Position numbers and translations under genes: made by a program. The notes under the pieces were generated by a model. That model was not told the origin of the DNA. It saw nothing but the letters and a program-made list of their open reading frames with translations, and ran no database searches. A stretch of DNA of 64,000 nucleotides from Sphaerobacter thermophilus DSM 20745 (GTDB lineage: Bacteria > Chloroflexota > Chloroflexia > Thermomicrobiales > Thermomicrobiaceae), in NCBI RefSeq assembly GCF_000024985.1, contig NC_013523.1, forward strand, positions 1,798,001 to 1,862,000, read 5' to 3'. This document shows, piece by piece, positions 52,095 through 59,978 of this stretch (position 1 is the stretch's first letter; each line of letters starts with the position of its first letter).

Positions 52095-52676
52095 TCAGTG
52101 ACGGGCGAGCGTCTGCAGCGCGGCGTAGACCCGTTCTTCAACGGTCTGCCCCTCGTGGCGCTCGATGCGAGCCAGGGCGTCGCGAGCCTCGGGTGCGGTG
52201 TAGCCGAGGGCCATGAGGGCCTCCATCGCCTCGGCGTCGGCCGCAGCGAGGGCCGGCGCTTGCGCGCCGGCCGGAGCGGGCAGCTTGCCGCGGAGCTCCA
52301 GGATGATCCTGCTGGCGGTCTTCTTGCCGATGCCCGGCACCCGGCTGAGCGCGGCGATGTCCTCCGACTCGATGACCCGGTGCACTTCCTCCGGCCGGGC
52401 ACTCGAGAGAATGTTGAGCGCAACCCGTGGCCCGACACCGGTCACGCTCGTGAGCAACTCGAAGAGCTGCAACTCCTCCGGCGTGCTGAAGCCGTAGAGC
52501 GTGATGTCGTCCTCGCGCACGCGCAGGTGCGTGTACAGCTCGGCGTGGTCGCCAACCTCGCCGAGGTCATCGACGGTCGTCTGCGAGGTAAGCACCCGGA
52601 TAATAAGCCCGTGGAGATCGATGAGCACGATCCCCGGGTACTTGGCGTGGATCGGCCCCCGAACACCGCTGATCAT
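52095..52676 (-). CDS. ruvA: Holliday junction DNA helicase subunit RuvA
   Basis: A 193-aa protein of standard length. Domain I OB-fold (MISGVRGPIHAKYPGIVLID, YTHLRVREDDITLYGF), domain II with two helix-hairpin-helix motifs (LLTSVTGVGPRVALNIL and LSRVPGIGKKTASRIILELRGKL), and domain III that binds RuvB (ALMALGYTAPEARDAL). Binds four-way junctions in recombination. Its ATG overlaps the stop of the amidohydrolase gene upstream. ruvB and ruvC are not adjacent. Confidence 0.96.
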   Translation of the reverse strand: MISGVRGPIHAKYPGIVLIDLHGLIIRVLTSQTTVDDLGEVGDHAELYTHLRVREDDITLYGFSTPEELQLFELLTSVTGVGPRVALNILSSARPEEVHRVIESEDIAALSRVPGIGKKTASRIILELRGKLPAPAGAQAPALAAADAEAMEALMALGYTAPEARDALARIERHEGQTVEERVYAALQTLARH

Positions 52677-53530
52677 CGCGCGTCCCCGCCGGGAAGGTTG
52701 TAAACACGGATCGCATTGCCACCGAGCACGGGGCCCACCTCCTCCTCGCGCAGGTTCGCGTCGCGCACACGCCGCAGGAAGCGATCCTGCCGCAGCACCG
52801 GATAGTCCGACGCCATCAGGACGCGCTCCGGGCCGACAATATCCAACACCGCCCGGAAGACCTCGAAGCGGTACAGGTAGGTCAACGCGGCCGAGTCGTA
52901 CGCCACGTTGCGCGCGATCGACGCGACCTCCGGCATCAACTCGTAGAAGGGCAGCCCGCCGCCCCAGTGCGCCGCAACGACCCGCAGGTCGGGGTACGCC
53001 GCCAGGAAGTGGACGAACTTCTCGGGCGTCGCCGTGCCCTTGCCGGGGTAGACGTGCCCCACCGGCTCGCTGACGTGGAACATCACCGGCCGGTCGTGCT
53101 GCAAGCAGGCATCGACCAGCGCGGCCAGCGGCTCCGGCTCGCGGAAGTCAAAGCCCTGCGCGTCGGCGTTCAACTCCCCGATCCCGACAGCGCCGAGCGC
53201 GAAGCAGCGAGCGGCCTCGTCGGCCGCGTCCGGCGCGGATGGCACGACCGTCGCCAGCCAGCTCAACCGGTCGGGGTAGGTCGTGGCCGCCTCCGCCATG
53301 TAGTCGTTGTGCATCCGGCAGAGGGCCGGGTCGCGCCACGGGAACCCGGCGATGATGGAGCGGTCGATCCCCGCGGCGTCCATGCTGGCGATCAGGTCTT
53401 CGGCAGTCACCAGCGCGGCACGCGGGTTCGTGTAGAGGTGTTCGAACCAGGGGTCACGCGCCACATACGCCGCTCGGTCCCGGCAGATCTCCGGGGCGAA
53501 GACGTGCGTATGCGCGTCGACGACCAACAT
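52673..53530 (-). CDS. Amidohydrolase (Amidohydro_2 family)
   Basis: A 285-aa TIM-barrel protein. The metal-binding start VVDAHTHVFAP, a mid His in PVMFHVSEPVGHVYPG, VVAAHWGGGLPF (His) and the late Asp in VLMASDYPVL give a full set for this decarboxylase/hydrolase family. The substrate is unknown; relatives act on carboxylated aromatics or lactones. Overlaps ruvA by ATGA, so they are co-translated, although no functional link is obvious. Confidence 0.86.
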   Translation of the reverse strand: MLVVDAHTHVFAPEICRDRAAYVARDPWFEHLYTNPRAALVTAEDLIASMDAAGIDRSIIAGFPWRDPALCRMHNDYMAEAATTYPDRLSWLATVVPSAPDAADEAARCFALGAVGIGELNADAQGFDFREPEPLAALVDACLQHDRPVMFHVSEPVGHVYPGKGTATPEKFVHFLAAYPDLRVVAAHWGGGLPFYELMPEVASIARNVAYDSAALTYLYRFEVFRAVLDIVGPERVLMASDYPVLRQDRFLRRVRDANLREEEVGPVLGGNAIRVYNLPGGDAR

Positions 53531-53581
53531 CGACGGCCACTCCCGTGCTCGCGGTATCCCCGGAGGCGAGGGCCTGAACGC

Positions 53582-54478
53582 CTAGGCCCCGCCACCCATG
53601 AACAGGATGACCGCCACAATGGCGATGAAGACGAGGAGGCCGATCAGCACCAGCACCGGGACCAGCAGCGCGCCGCGCCCGCCGGCCTCTACCTCCACCG
53701 GCTGCGGCTCCAGCGTCGCACCGGCCGGCATCATCCAGGCGACCACCGCGCTGACGTTGTCGTTGGAAGAACGGGCTAGTGCGGTCTGGACGAGCTCCCG
53801 CGCGGCCTGCTCGGGCGGCGAGCTAAGCACGATGCGGGTGAGATCCTCCTCGTCGACGTAGTCGTGGACGCCGTCGGTGGTCAGGACCAATCGGTCGTCC
53901 GCCAGCAAGCGGATCTCGAAGATGTCCACATCGACTCGCGGCCGGTGTCCGAGCGCCCGGGTGATGATGTTGCGGTGCTGGCTCTCGCGTGCCTCCTGCT
54001 CGGTCATCGCTCCGGCCGCGACCTGCTCCGCCACCAGGGAGTGGTCCCGCGTCACCTGCGTCGCCCGGTTCGCCCGGATCAGGTAGGCACGGCTGTCGCC
54101 CACGTTGCCGATCGTCAGGTCATTCCCCCGGATGACCGCGGCGACCAGCGTCGTGCCCATCATGTTGTCGTCGCCGTTGGCCGAGCCGTTCTGGTAGATT
54201 AGCTCGTTGGCGTGGCGAAAAGCCTGCTTCAGACGCAGCGGGACCTCGGTCGGGCCGATCTCAGACCCATAGTAGTCCTCGCGCAACGTATCAACTGCGA
54301 TCTGTGCCGCGACTTCGCCCCGCTGGTAGCCACCCATGCCGTCGGCGACGGCCAGGAGCACCCCGTGGCTCTGGGCCAATTCCCCTTCCGGATCGGCGAC
54401 GAAGACGCTGTCCTCGTTTTCCTCCCGGACGGTCCCGGTGTCGGTCGCAGCACCGACCGCCACCCGCATCTCATCCAC
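53582..54478 (-). CDS. PP2C-type Ser/Thr protein phosphatase with C-terminal membrane anchor
   Basis: A 298-aa protein. Residues about 5-240 form a PP2C domain with metal Asp motifs: TGTVREENEDSVFVAD, AVADGMGGYQRGEVAA, IGNVGDSRAYLI, LVLTTDGVHDYV and SSNDNVSAVV. A C-terminal membrane helix (LLVPVLVLIGLLVFIAIVAVILF) fixes it to the inner face of the membrane. It reverses Hanks-type kinase phosphorylation; no kinase gene is adjacent. The start at 54478 is close to the homologous region; ATG at residue 4 is an alternative. Confidence 0.92.
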   Translation of the reverse strand: MDEMRVAVGAATDTGTVREENEDSVFVADPEGELAQSHGVLLAVADGMGGYQRGEVAAQIAVDTLREDYYGSEIGPTEVPLRLKQAFRHANELIYQNGSANGDDNMMGTTLVAAVIRGNDLTIGNVGDSRAYLIRANRATQVTRDHSLVAEQVAAGAMTEQEARESQHRNIITRALGHRPRVDVDIFEIRLLADDRLVLTTDGVHDYVDEEDLTRIVLSSPPEQAARELVQTALARSSNDNVSAVVAWMMPAGATLEPQPVEVEAGGRGALLVPVLVLIGLLVFIAIVAVILFMGGGA

Positions 54479-54661
54479 GTAATCGCGCCCTTACCCTCGG
54501 TACCGTTCTATTCCCCCGGAACGGCGAACATCCCCCGGTTCTGGCTGCGAAATCGTAGCACAGCGGAGCGCCTCTGGCCACGCTCGCCGATCCGCGTCCG
54601 TTCATGCACCTGTGTTACGATTGCCCTGTTTCGACCGTGCCCGGGATGGAGACACGAACAC

Positions 54662-55378
54662 ATGCGACTGGTCCCACTGCTCCGACTCCTGCCGGTACTC
54701 CTCGTGGCGGGTCTCTTGCTCGCCTGCGGTGGGTCCGACGAGGAACCGACCCCGACCCCCTCGCCTCAGGGCCTCATCGACGCTGCCGCGAACCGCTTCA
54801 ACGAGCTCGATACGGCCCACTACACGCTCACGATCGACGGGGATGTCTACCTCGACGCCCAGGGTATGCTCGCCCTGCGCGGCGCTGAGGGTGACCTCCA
54901 GCGCCCCGACCGCGCCACCGCCAAGGCCGACATCGGCTTCGCCGGCACGACCCTCTCGGTGAACGTAGTCGCCCTGGGCCAGGAGCAGTACATGACCAAC
55001 TTCCTGACCGGCCGGTGGGAACGCGCCCCCGAAGATCTGGACTACAACCCGGCGGTGGTGTTCGACTCCGAGCGCGGTATCCCGGGCGTCCTCCGTGAGA
55101 CGCGCGACGTGACCCTGGTCGGTGAGGAGAGCCTGGACGGCACTGCGGCCTACCACCTGCGGGGTGTCGTCCCGCAAGCCTCGGTCGCGCCGATGACCGG
55201 GAACGCCTTCCAGGGCGACCCGATCGAATTCGACCTGTGGATCGGCCGCGACACATCCGACATTCTCAAGGTTGTGCTCCACGACACGGCCGCCGCGCAG
55301 GGAGCGACACCGGCGACATGGACCCTCGTACTGAGCAGGCACAACGAGCCGGTCACCATCGAGAAGCCGGCGACCTAG
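54662..55378 (+). CDS. LprG/LppX-like lipoprotein
   Basis: A 238-aa protein with a lipoprotein signal peptide (RLVPLLRLLPVLLVAGLLLAC, lipobox LLAC with Cys at about 21), a Gly/Ser/Pro linker, and a beta-rich domain from about residue 40 (ANRFNELDTAHYTLTIDGDV ... ATAKADIGFAGTTLSVNVVALG ... LWIGRDTSDILKVVLHDT). This matches the LppX_LprAFG family, whose mycobacterial member LprG carries acylated lipids across the envelope. The gene overlaps a DHA2-type MFS transporter, just as lprG neighbours P55. Family call is by pattern, so moderate. Confidence 0.78.
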   Translation: MRLVPLLRLLPVLLVAGLLLACGGSDEEPTPTPSPQGLIDAAANRFNELDTAHYTLTIDGDVYLDAQGMLALRGAEGDLQRPDRATAKADIGFAGTTLSVNVVALGQEQYMTNFLTGRWERAPEDLDYNPAVVFDSERGIPGVLRETRDVTLVGEESLDGTAAYHLRGVVPQASVAPMTGNAFQGDPIEFDLWIGRDTSDILKVVLHDTAAAQGATPATWTLVLSRHNEPVTIEKPAT

Positions 55379-56916
55379 CACCCGCGGCCGCCGCCGGGCA
55401 GAGCCCGGCGCGGCTGCTCGTGCCGGTCCTGATCATCGTCGTCGTCGCCGCCCTGGACCTGACGGTCATTGCCCCGATCCTCCCTGCAGTCCTGGTCGAC
55501 CTGCGCGTCAACACCGCTGAGGCCGACCGCTACGTGTGGATCGTCAGCGGTTACCTGCTGGCCTATACCCTCACGATCCCGTTGATGGGGAGACTCTCCG
55601 ACATCGTCGGCCGGCGCGCGACCTTCCTGGCGGCGCTAGGCGTCTTCCTGGCCGGCTCGGCGGCCTGCGCCGCAGCCGATACACTCCCCGCCATCGTCGC
55701 CGCACGGGTCGTCCAGGGCTTCGGCGGGGGCGCCATGGTACCGGTCGCGATGGCGGTGGTCGGCGACCTGCTGCCTCCGGCTCGGCGAGCAGGCGCGCTT
55801 GGCATCGTCGCCGCGGCCGACACACTCGGCTGGGTCCTCGGGCCGCTTTGGGGAGCGGCCATCGAACAGCTCACCGGCGACTGGCGCTGGATCTTCCTCC
55901 TGAATCTGCCGATCGGCCTCGCGGCCGGCGCGGTCCTGGTGTTGCGCTGGCGCGACGCACCGCTGGGTGGACGCCAGCGTATGGCACTCGACCTTCCCGG
56001 CGCGCTGCTTCTAGCAATCGGCCTCCTGGGGTTGAGCCTGGGACTCTCTGTTGGTGCCGAGCCGATGCCGGGTGGCGGCAGCCGGGCACTCGGAGCGGCG
56101 CCGAACCCGCTGGCAGCCTACCGTCTGCCTCTGGTCGTCGTCGGCGTCGTCGCACTCGCACTACTGGTCGTGGTCGAGCGGCGGGCCCGGGATCCGCTCA
56201 TCCCCCTCGGCATCTTCCGTGAGCGTCTCTTCGCCGCCGCCAACGGGACAAACTTCCTGATCGGCGCGGCGCTGATGGTGGCGATGGTGAACGTCCCGCT
56301 GCTCACCGCGCTCCTGGTCGAGGAGGCCCGCGTGAGCATCGTCAGCGCGGAGCTGCTGGGCGCCTTCTCGCTCGCGATGGGTGTGGGTGCCCTGGTGGGC
56401 GGGCGCGTCGCGGAACGGTTCGGCTACGTCGGGGTGACGCTCGCGGGCCTGCTCATCGCGGCGGCCGGATTCTGGCGCATGAGCGGGTGGGGCAACACGC
56501 TGGAGATGAGGCGGATGGGCCTCGACCTCGCCGTCACCGGGGTCGGTGTGGGATTGGTCATCGCGCCCATCGCCGCGGCGGCCATCAACGCCGCGCGCCG
56601 GTCCGACCTCGGCATCGCCTCGGGCCTGGTCATCGTCATGCGCCTGCTCGGCATGACGCTGGGCATCTCCGCCTTGACCGCCTGGGGCGTCAGCCGCCTA
56701 AACGAGGCGTTGACCAACTTGCCCCCGGTCGTCCAGCAGCCGGGCGAGTCGCTGGCCGACTACCTGGCGCGACAGCAGGAAGTGGCCGTGCAGCAGGCCA
56801 TCCCGGCGACCATCGACGTGATTCGCGACACCTTCGGCGCCGCGGCTCTCATCTGCCTGCTCGCCATCCTCCCCGCGCTCTTCCTCTCCCGGCGCGGGCG
56901 CCGGGAGCGAGAGTGA
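55318..56916 (+). CDS. MFS transporter, DHA2 (EmrB/QacA) type, P55-like
   Basis: A 532-aa protein with about 14 membrane segments. It has the DHA2 markers LDLTVIAPILPAVLVDL (motif D1) and YVWIVSGYLLAYTLTIPLMG and the loop motif GRLSDIVGRRATFL. It is a proton-coupled exporter. The ATG at 55318 lies 61 nt inside the lipoprotein gene in another frame, giving a long overlap. A GTG at 55418, at the first helix, is the only shorter option and lacks a ribosome site. The pairing with an LprG-like lipoprotein suggests lipid export (inference). Confidence 0.87.
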   Translation: MDPRTEQAQRAGHHREAGDLAPAAAAGQSPARLLVPVLIIVVVAALDLTVIAPILPAVLVDLRVNTAEADRYVWIVSGYLLAYTLTIPLMGRLSDIVGRRATFLAALGVFLAGSAACAAADTLPAIVAARVVQGFGGGAMVPVAMAVVGDLLPPARRAGALGIVAAADTLGWVLGPLWGAAIEQLTGDWRWIFLLNLPIGLAAGAVLVLRWRDAPLGGRQRMALDLPGALLLAIGLLGLSLGLSVGAEPMPGGGSRALGAAPNPLAAYRLPLVVVGVVALALLVVVERRARDPLIPLGIFRERLFAAANGTNFLIGAALMVAMVNVPLLTALLVEEARVSIVSAELLGAFSLAMGVGALVGGRVAERFGYVGVTLAGLLIAAAGFWRMSGWGNTLEMRRMGLDLAVTGVGVGLVIAPIAAAAINAARRSDLGIASGLVIVMRLLGMTLGISALTAWGVSRLNEALTNLPPVVQQPGESLADYLARQQEVAVQQAIPATIDVIRDTFGAAALICLLAILPALFLSRRGRRERE

Positions 56917-56924
56917 TACGCCAT

Positions 56925-57015
56925 GCGTGATGCGTCATGCGTCAAGCTCCCCTCTCCCCTGGTGGGCTCCGTCCGAGAGGGGCCGGGGGTGAGGGGGACG
57001 CATGACGCATCACGC
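56925..57015. repeat. Composite palindrome (19-bp perfect arms) enclosing a family C repeat
   Basis: Left arm GCGTGATGCGTCATGCGTC (56925-56943) and right arm its exact complement (56997-57015). Inside is a second stem CCCCTCTC / GAGAGGGG and the GTGAGGGGGA ending also seen at 43905-43949. It fills the gap between convergent genes and overlaps the rpe stop, so it may act as a bidirectional terminator. Confidence 0.7.
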
Positions 57016-57699
57016 CTCCCCCAGCGCCTCGCGCAGCAACGCCATCGCCTCCGCTACGGACCGCTCGGGAGTGAAGACAGCCGACCCGGCGACGATGATG
57101 TCCGCCCCGGCGTCCACAACGCGCCGGATATTGCTTGCCTTGATCCCCCCGTCCACCTGGATGACCGCCCGAGCGCCGCGCTCATCGATCATGCGGCGCA
57201 GCCGTTCGATCTTCCCCAGCGATGTCGGGATGAACGTCTGGCCACCGAAGCCCGGGTTGACGCTCATCACCAGAACGAGATCGACGAACGGGAGGATCTC
57301 CTCGATCGCCGCGAGCGGCGTCGCCGGGTTCAAGGCCACTCCGGCCTGGGCGCCGGCCTCCCGGATGCGCTGCACCGTGCGATGCAGGTGCACGCTGGCC
57401 TCGACATGCACCGTCACGATCTGTGCACCGGCCGCAATGAACTGGTCCACGTACCGCTCCGGTTCGACGATCATCAGGTGCACGTCCACCGGTAGGTGCG
57501 TCACGTCAGCCACCGCCTCGACGACCGGGATCCCGATAGTGATGTTCGGCACGAAGCGACCGTCCATCACGTCCAGGTGGACGTAGTCCGCCCCCGCGGC
57601 CTCGATCGCGGCGACCGCGTCCGCCAAACGTACCAGATCGGCCGTCAGCACCGACGGTGCGATCGCGACTCTGCGCCCCGCCCGCTGCTCCACCGTCAT
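57010..57699 (-). CDS. rpe: Ribulose-phosphate 3-epimerase
   Basis: A 229-aa TIM-barrel protein. Seen: AIAPSVLTADLVRLADAVAA, YVHLDVMDGRFVPNITIG (metal His/Asp), VDVHLMIVEPERYV, VLVMSVNPGFGGQTFIPTSL and VIQVDGGIKASNIRRVVDAGADIIVAGSAVF. It interconverts ribulose-5-P and xylulose-5-P in the pentose phosphate pathway. The ATG at 57699 is a little upstream of the homologous start. The stop lies inside the palindrome at 56925-57015. Confidence 0.95.
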   Translation of the reverse strand: MTVEQRAGRRVAIAPSVLTADLVRLADAVAAIEAAGADYVHLDVMDGRFVPNITIGIPVVEAVADVTHLPVDVHLMIVEPERYVDQFIAAGAQIVTVHVEASVHLHRTVQRIREAGAQAGVALNPATPLAAIEEILPFVDLVLVMSVNPGFGGQTFIPTSLGKIERLRRMIDERGARAVIQVDGGIKASNIRRVVDAGADIIVAGSAVFTPERSVAEAMALLREALGEA

Positions 57700-57876
57700 C
57701 GTCGCTCATTCCCTCCCGCGTTCAGCCCGCTCGACCGCCTGTCTCGGGGATTGTACCGGCGAAGCGGGCACGCCATGGTCCGGGCAGGTTTACCGCCGGT
57801 TCGGTAGACTTTCTTCGCGGTCCCTTGGGGACGCCGCAGCATCGCTGTGTTGCTCCAGTAGAGGCCACTGCGTAGC

Positions 57877-58845
57877 GTGAACTGGCTCGACTTCGTCATC
57901 GTCCTGATCGTACTCTTTGGCGCCGCGGTCGGCGTGCGCCGGGGCTTCTTCCGGGGCGCACTCGACGTGGTCCTGGTCGTCGTCGGCCTGCTTGCCGGGG
58001 CGGTGGGCTACCGAGCCGCCAGCGGCCTCCTCGAACGCCTCATCGGTGAGCACGGCATCGTCCTCAACGTGGCGGGCTTTGCCCTCGTCGCGCTCGTCGT
58101 CCAGGGCATCCTCTCCGCGATCGCGGGGATCACGCTCGGCCCGATCATCGGCGTCGTCCGCGCCATTCCGCCGATCCGCTGGGCCGACGAGATGCTGGGA
58201 CTGATCCCCGGAGCCATCAAGGGGCTGGTCGTAGCCACCTTGCTGGTGCTGTTGGCGACGCTACTGTCGTTGGGACCGATCACCGAGACAGGGTTGGAGC
58301 GCTCACACCTGGCGTCGCCGCTGGTCGCCCGTTCAGCCCGCGTGCTGGCCTGGGCGCAGAGCCGTACCGGGCTCAACCTGGCCGACTTTACCGTCATCAC
58401 CGAGCCGACGGGCGAGGCGGGCGTCCGGCTCCCCTTCCGCGTCACGCAGGGACTGACGGTAAGCCCGTCCGACGAGGACGAGATGCTGGCCCTGCTGAAC
58501 GCGGAGCGCGTAGCGGAGGGCCTGCCGCCGCTGGAGAGTGACCCGGCGCTGCAGGAAGTGGCACGGGCGCACTCGAGCGAGATGTTCTCGCTCGGCTATT
58601 TCGCTCACGAATCGCCGGTATCCGGGGCCCCTGCCGACCGCCTCCAGGCCGCCGGGATTCCGTTCACAGTAGCCGGAGAGAACCTCGCCTACGCGCCGAC
58701 CGTTGCGATCGCCCACCGGGGCCTGATGCAGAGTCCCGGTCACCGCGCCAACATCCTGTCACCGGAGTACACGCGGGTCGGCATCGGCGTGGTCAGCGCG
58801 CCAACCGGTGGCAAGATGTTCACCCAGGTATTCGCGGCAGGCTGA
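57877..58845 (+). CDS. CvpA-family membrane protein fused to a CAP/SCP domain
   Basis: A 322-aa protein. Residues 1-135 give four membrane segments of the CvpA (colicin V production) type: WLDFVIVLIVLFGAAVGVRRGFFRG, LDVVLVVVGLLAG, VLNVAGFALVALVVQGIL and GAIKGLVVATLLVLLATLL. After a linker of about 65 residues comes a C-terminal CAP/SCP domain (NAERVAEGLPPLESDPALQEVARAHSSEM ... FAHESPVSG ... AGENLAY ... SPGHRANILSPEYTRVGIGV) that should lie outside the cell. A CvpA-CAP fusion suggests an envelope role; activity is unknown. GTG 57877 follows AGAGG. Confidence 0.85.
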   Translation: MNWLDFVIVLIVLFGAAVGVRRGFFRGALDVVLVVVGLLAGAVGYRAASGLLERLIGEHGIVLNVAGFALVALVVQGILSAIAGITLGPIIGVVRAIPPIRWADEMLGLIPGAIKGLVVATLLVLLATLLSLGPITETGLERSHLASPLVARSARVLAWAQSRTGLNLADFTVITEPTGEAGVRLPFRVTQGLTVSPSDEDEMLALLNAERVAEGLPPLESDPALQEVARAHSSEMFSLGYFAHESPVSGAPADRLQAAGIPFTVAGENLAYAPTVAIAHRGLMQSPGHRANILSPEYTRVGIGVVSAPTGGKMFTQVFAAG

Positions 58846-58897
58846 CAAAACTGTCACGCCGGACACGCGGCATACAGCTCGCTTACAATAATCGGAG

Positions 58898-58928
58898 GCC
58901 GTCCCCGGACTGGGAAGACGGGGACGGC
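58898..58928 (+). other. Hairpin in the leader of the sugar nucleotidyltransferase gene
   Basis: A 10-bp stem GCCGTCCCCG / CGGGGACGGC with an 11-nt loop, ending 36 bp before the ATG at 58965. TACAAT just upstream (58884-58889) could be a -10 box. No T-run. It may be a terminator of the CvpA-CAP gene or a leader structure. Confidence 0.4.
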
Positions 58929-58964
58929 ATAGCCATGTGCAGGTGATGAGGGAGGGCGGAGCCG

Positions 58965-59978
58965 ATGAACATCATTATCCCTGTCGCGGGTTTGGGCACG
59001 CGGCTACGTCCGCAGACGTGGAGCAAGCCGAAGCCACTGGTTAGTGTGGCGGGCAAACCAGTGCTCGGCCACGTGTTGGATCGCCTCCTCGCGCTGCCGA
59101 TCGACAAGGTGGTTTTCGTCACCGGCTATCTCGGCGACCAAATCGAGGACTACGTTCGCCAGAACTACCGCTTCGATGCAACCTTCGTCGAGCAGAAGGA
59201 ACAGTTGGGCCAGTCCCACGCGATCATCCAGGCGCGGGGTGAGGTGACCGGTCCCACCCTCGTCGTCTTCCCGGACATGCTGTTTGAGGCGGACCTGGAT
59301 CAGATCTCCGGGCTCACGGCAGACGGGGCGCTCTTCGTCAAGGAAGTCGACGACCCGCGCCGTTTCGGCGTGATCGAGGTCGAGAACGGGCGAATCACGC
59401 GGCTGGTGGAGAAGCCGGAGACCATGGTTTCCAACCTCGCGATCGTGGGGATCTACTACTTCCGCGCCGTCGAGGATCTCTTCGACGCGATCGACTACCA
59501 GATGGCCCACAACATCCAGACGAAGGGCGAGTACTTCCTGGCCGACGCCATCCAGCACATGATCGACCAGGGGACGCACTTCACCTACCTGCCGGTCACT
59601 GTCTGGGAGGACTGCGGCAACCCGAAGGCGCTGCTGAACACCAACCGCTATCTGTTGGCGCGCTTGGGCAACCATGTTCCCGACATCCCGGGCGCGGTCA
59701 TCGTCCCCCCGGTGGTGATCGACCCGACGGCAACGATCCGCAACGCTGTCATCGGGCCCTACGCCAGCATTGGCGCCCGGGTCACGATCGACAACTCGAT
59801 CGTGACCGACTCGATCGTGGATGAGGGCGCCGAGATCGAAACGGTGATGCTGACCCGCTCCATCGTCGGGCGCGACGCCTTCGTCCGCGGTTACTTCATG
59901 CAGGTGAACGTCGGCGACTCGTCCGACATCACTCTGGCCGGGGGCAACCACACCGAGGGAGCGCAGCCGCGTGACTGA
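58965..59978 (+). CDS. Sugar-phosphate nucleotidyltransferase (RmlA/GlmU-N-like)
   Basis: A 337-aa protein. The nucleotidyltransferase domain (residues 1-230) begins NIIIPVAGLGTRLRPQTWSKPKPLVSVAGKP and has VFPDMLFEADL (metal Asp) and RRFGVIEVENGRITRLVEKPE. A left-handed beta-helix begins about residue 245 (VVIDPTATIRNAVIGPYASIGARVTI). It makes a nucleotide-sugar from sugar-1-P and NTP; dTDP-glucose or UDP-GlcNAc are candidates. ATG 58965 follows GGAGGGCGGAG-like sequence. The stop overlaps prmA by 8 bp. Confidence 0.88.
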   Translation: MNIIIPVAGLGTRLRPQTWSKPKPLVSVAGKPVLGHVLDRLLALPIDKVVFVTGYLGDQIEDYVRQNYRFDATFVEQKEQLGQSHAIIQARGEVTGPTLVVFPDMLFEADLDQISGLTADGALFVKEVDDPRRFGVIEVENGRITRLVEKPETMVSNLAIVGIYYFRAVEDLFDAIDYQMAHNIQTKGEYFLADAIQHMIDQGTHFTYLPVTVWEDCGNPKALLNTNRYLLARLGNHVPDIPGAVIVPPVVIDPTATIRNAVIGPYASIGARVTIDNSIVTDSIVDEGAEIETVMLTRSIVGRDAFVRGYFMQVNVGDSSDITLAGGNHTEGAQPRD

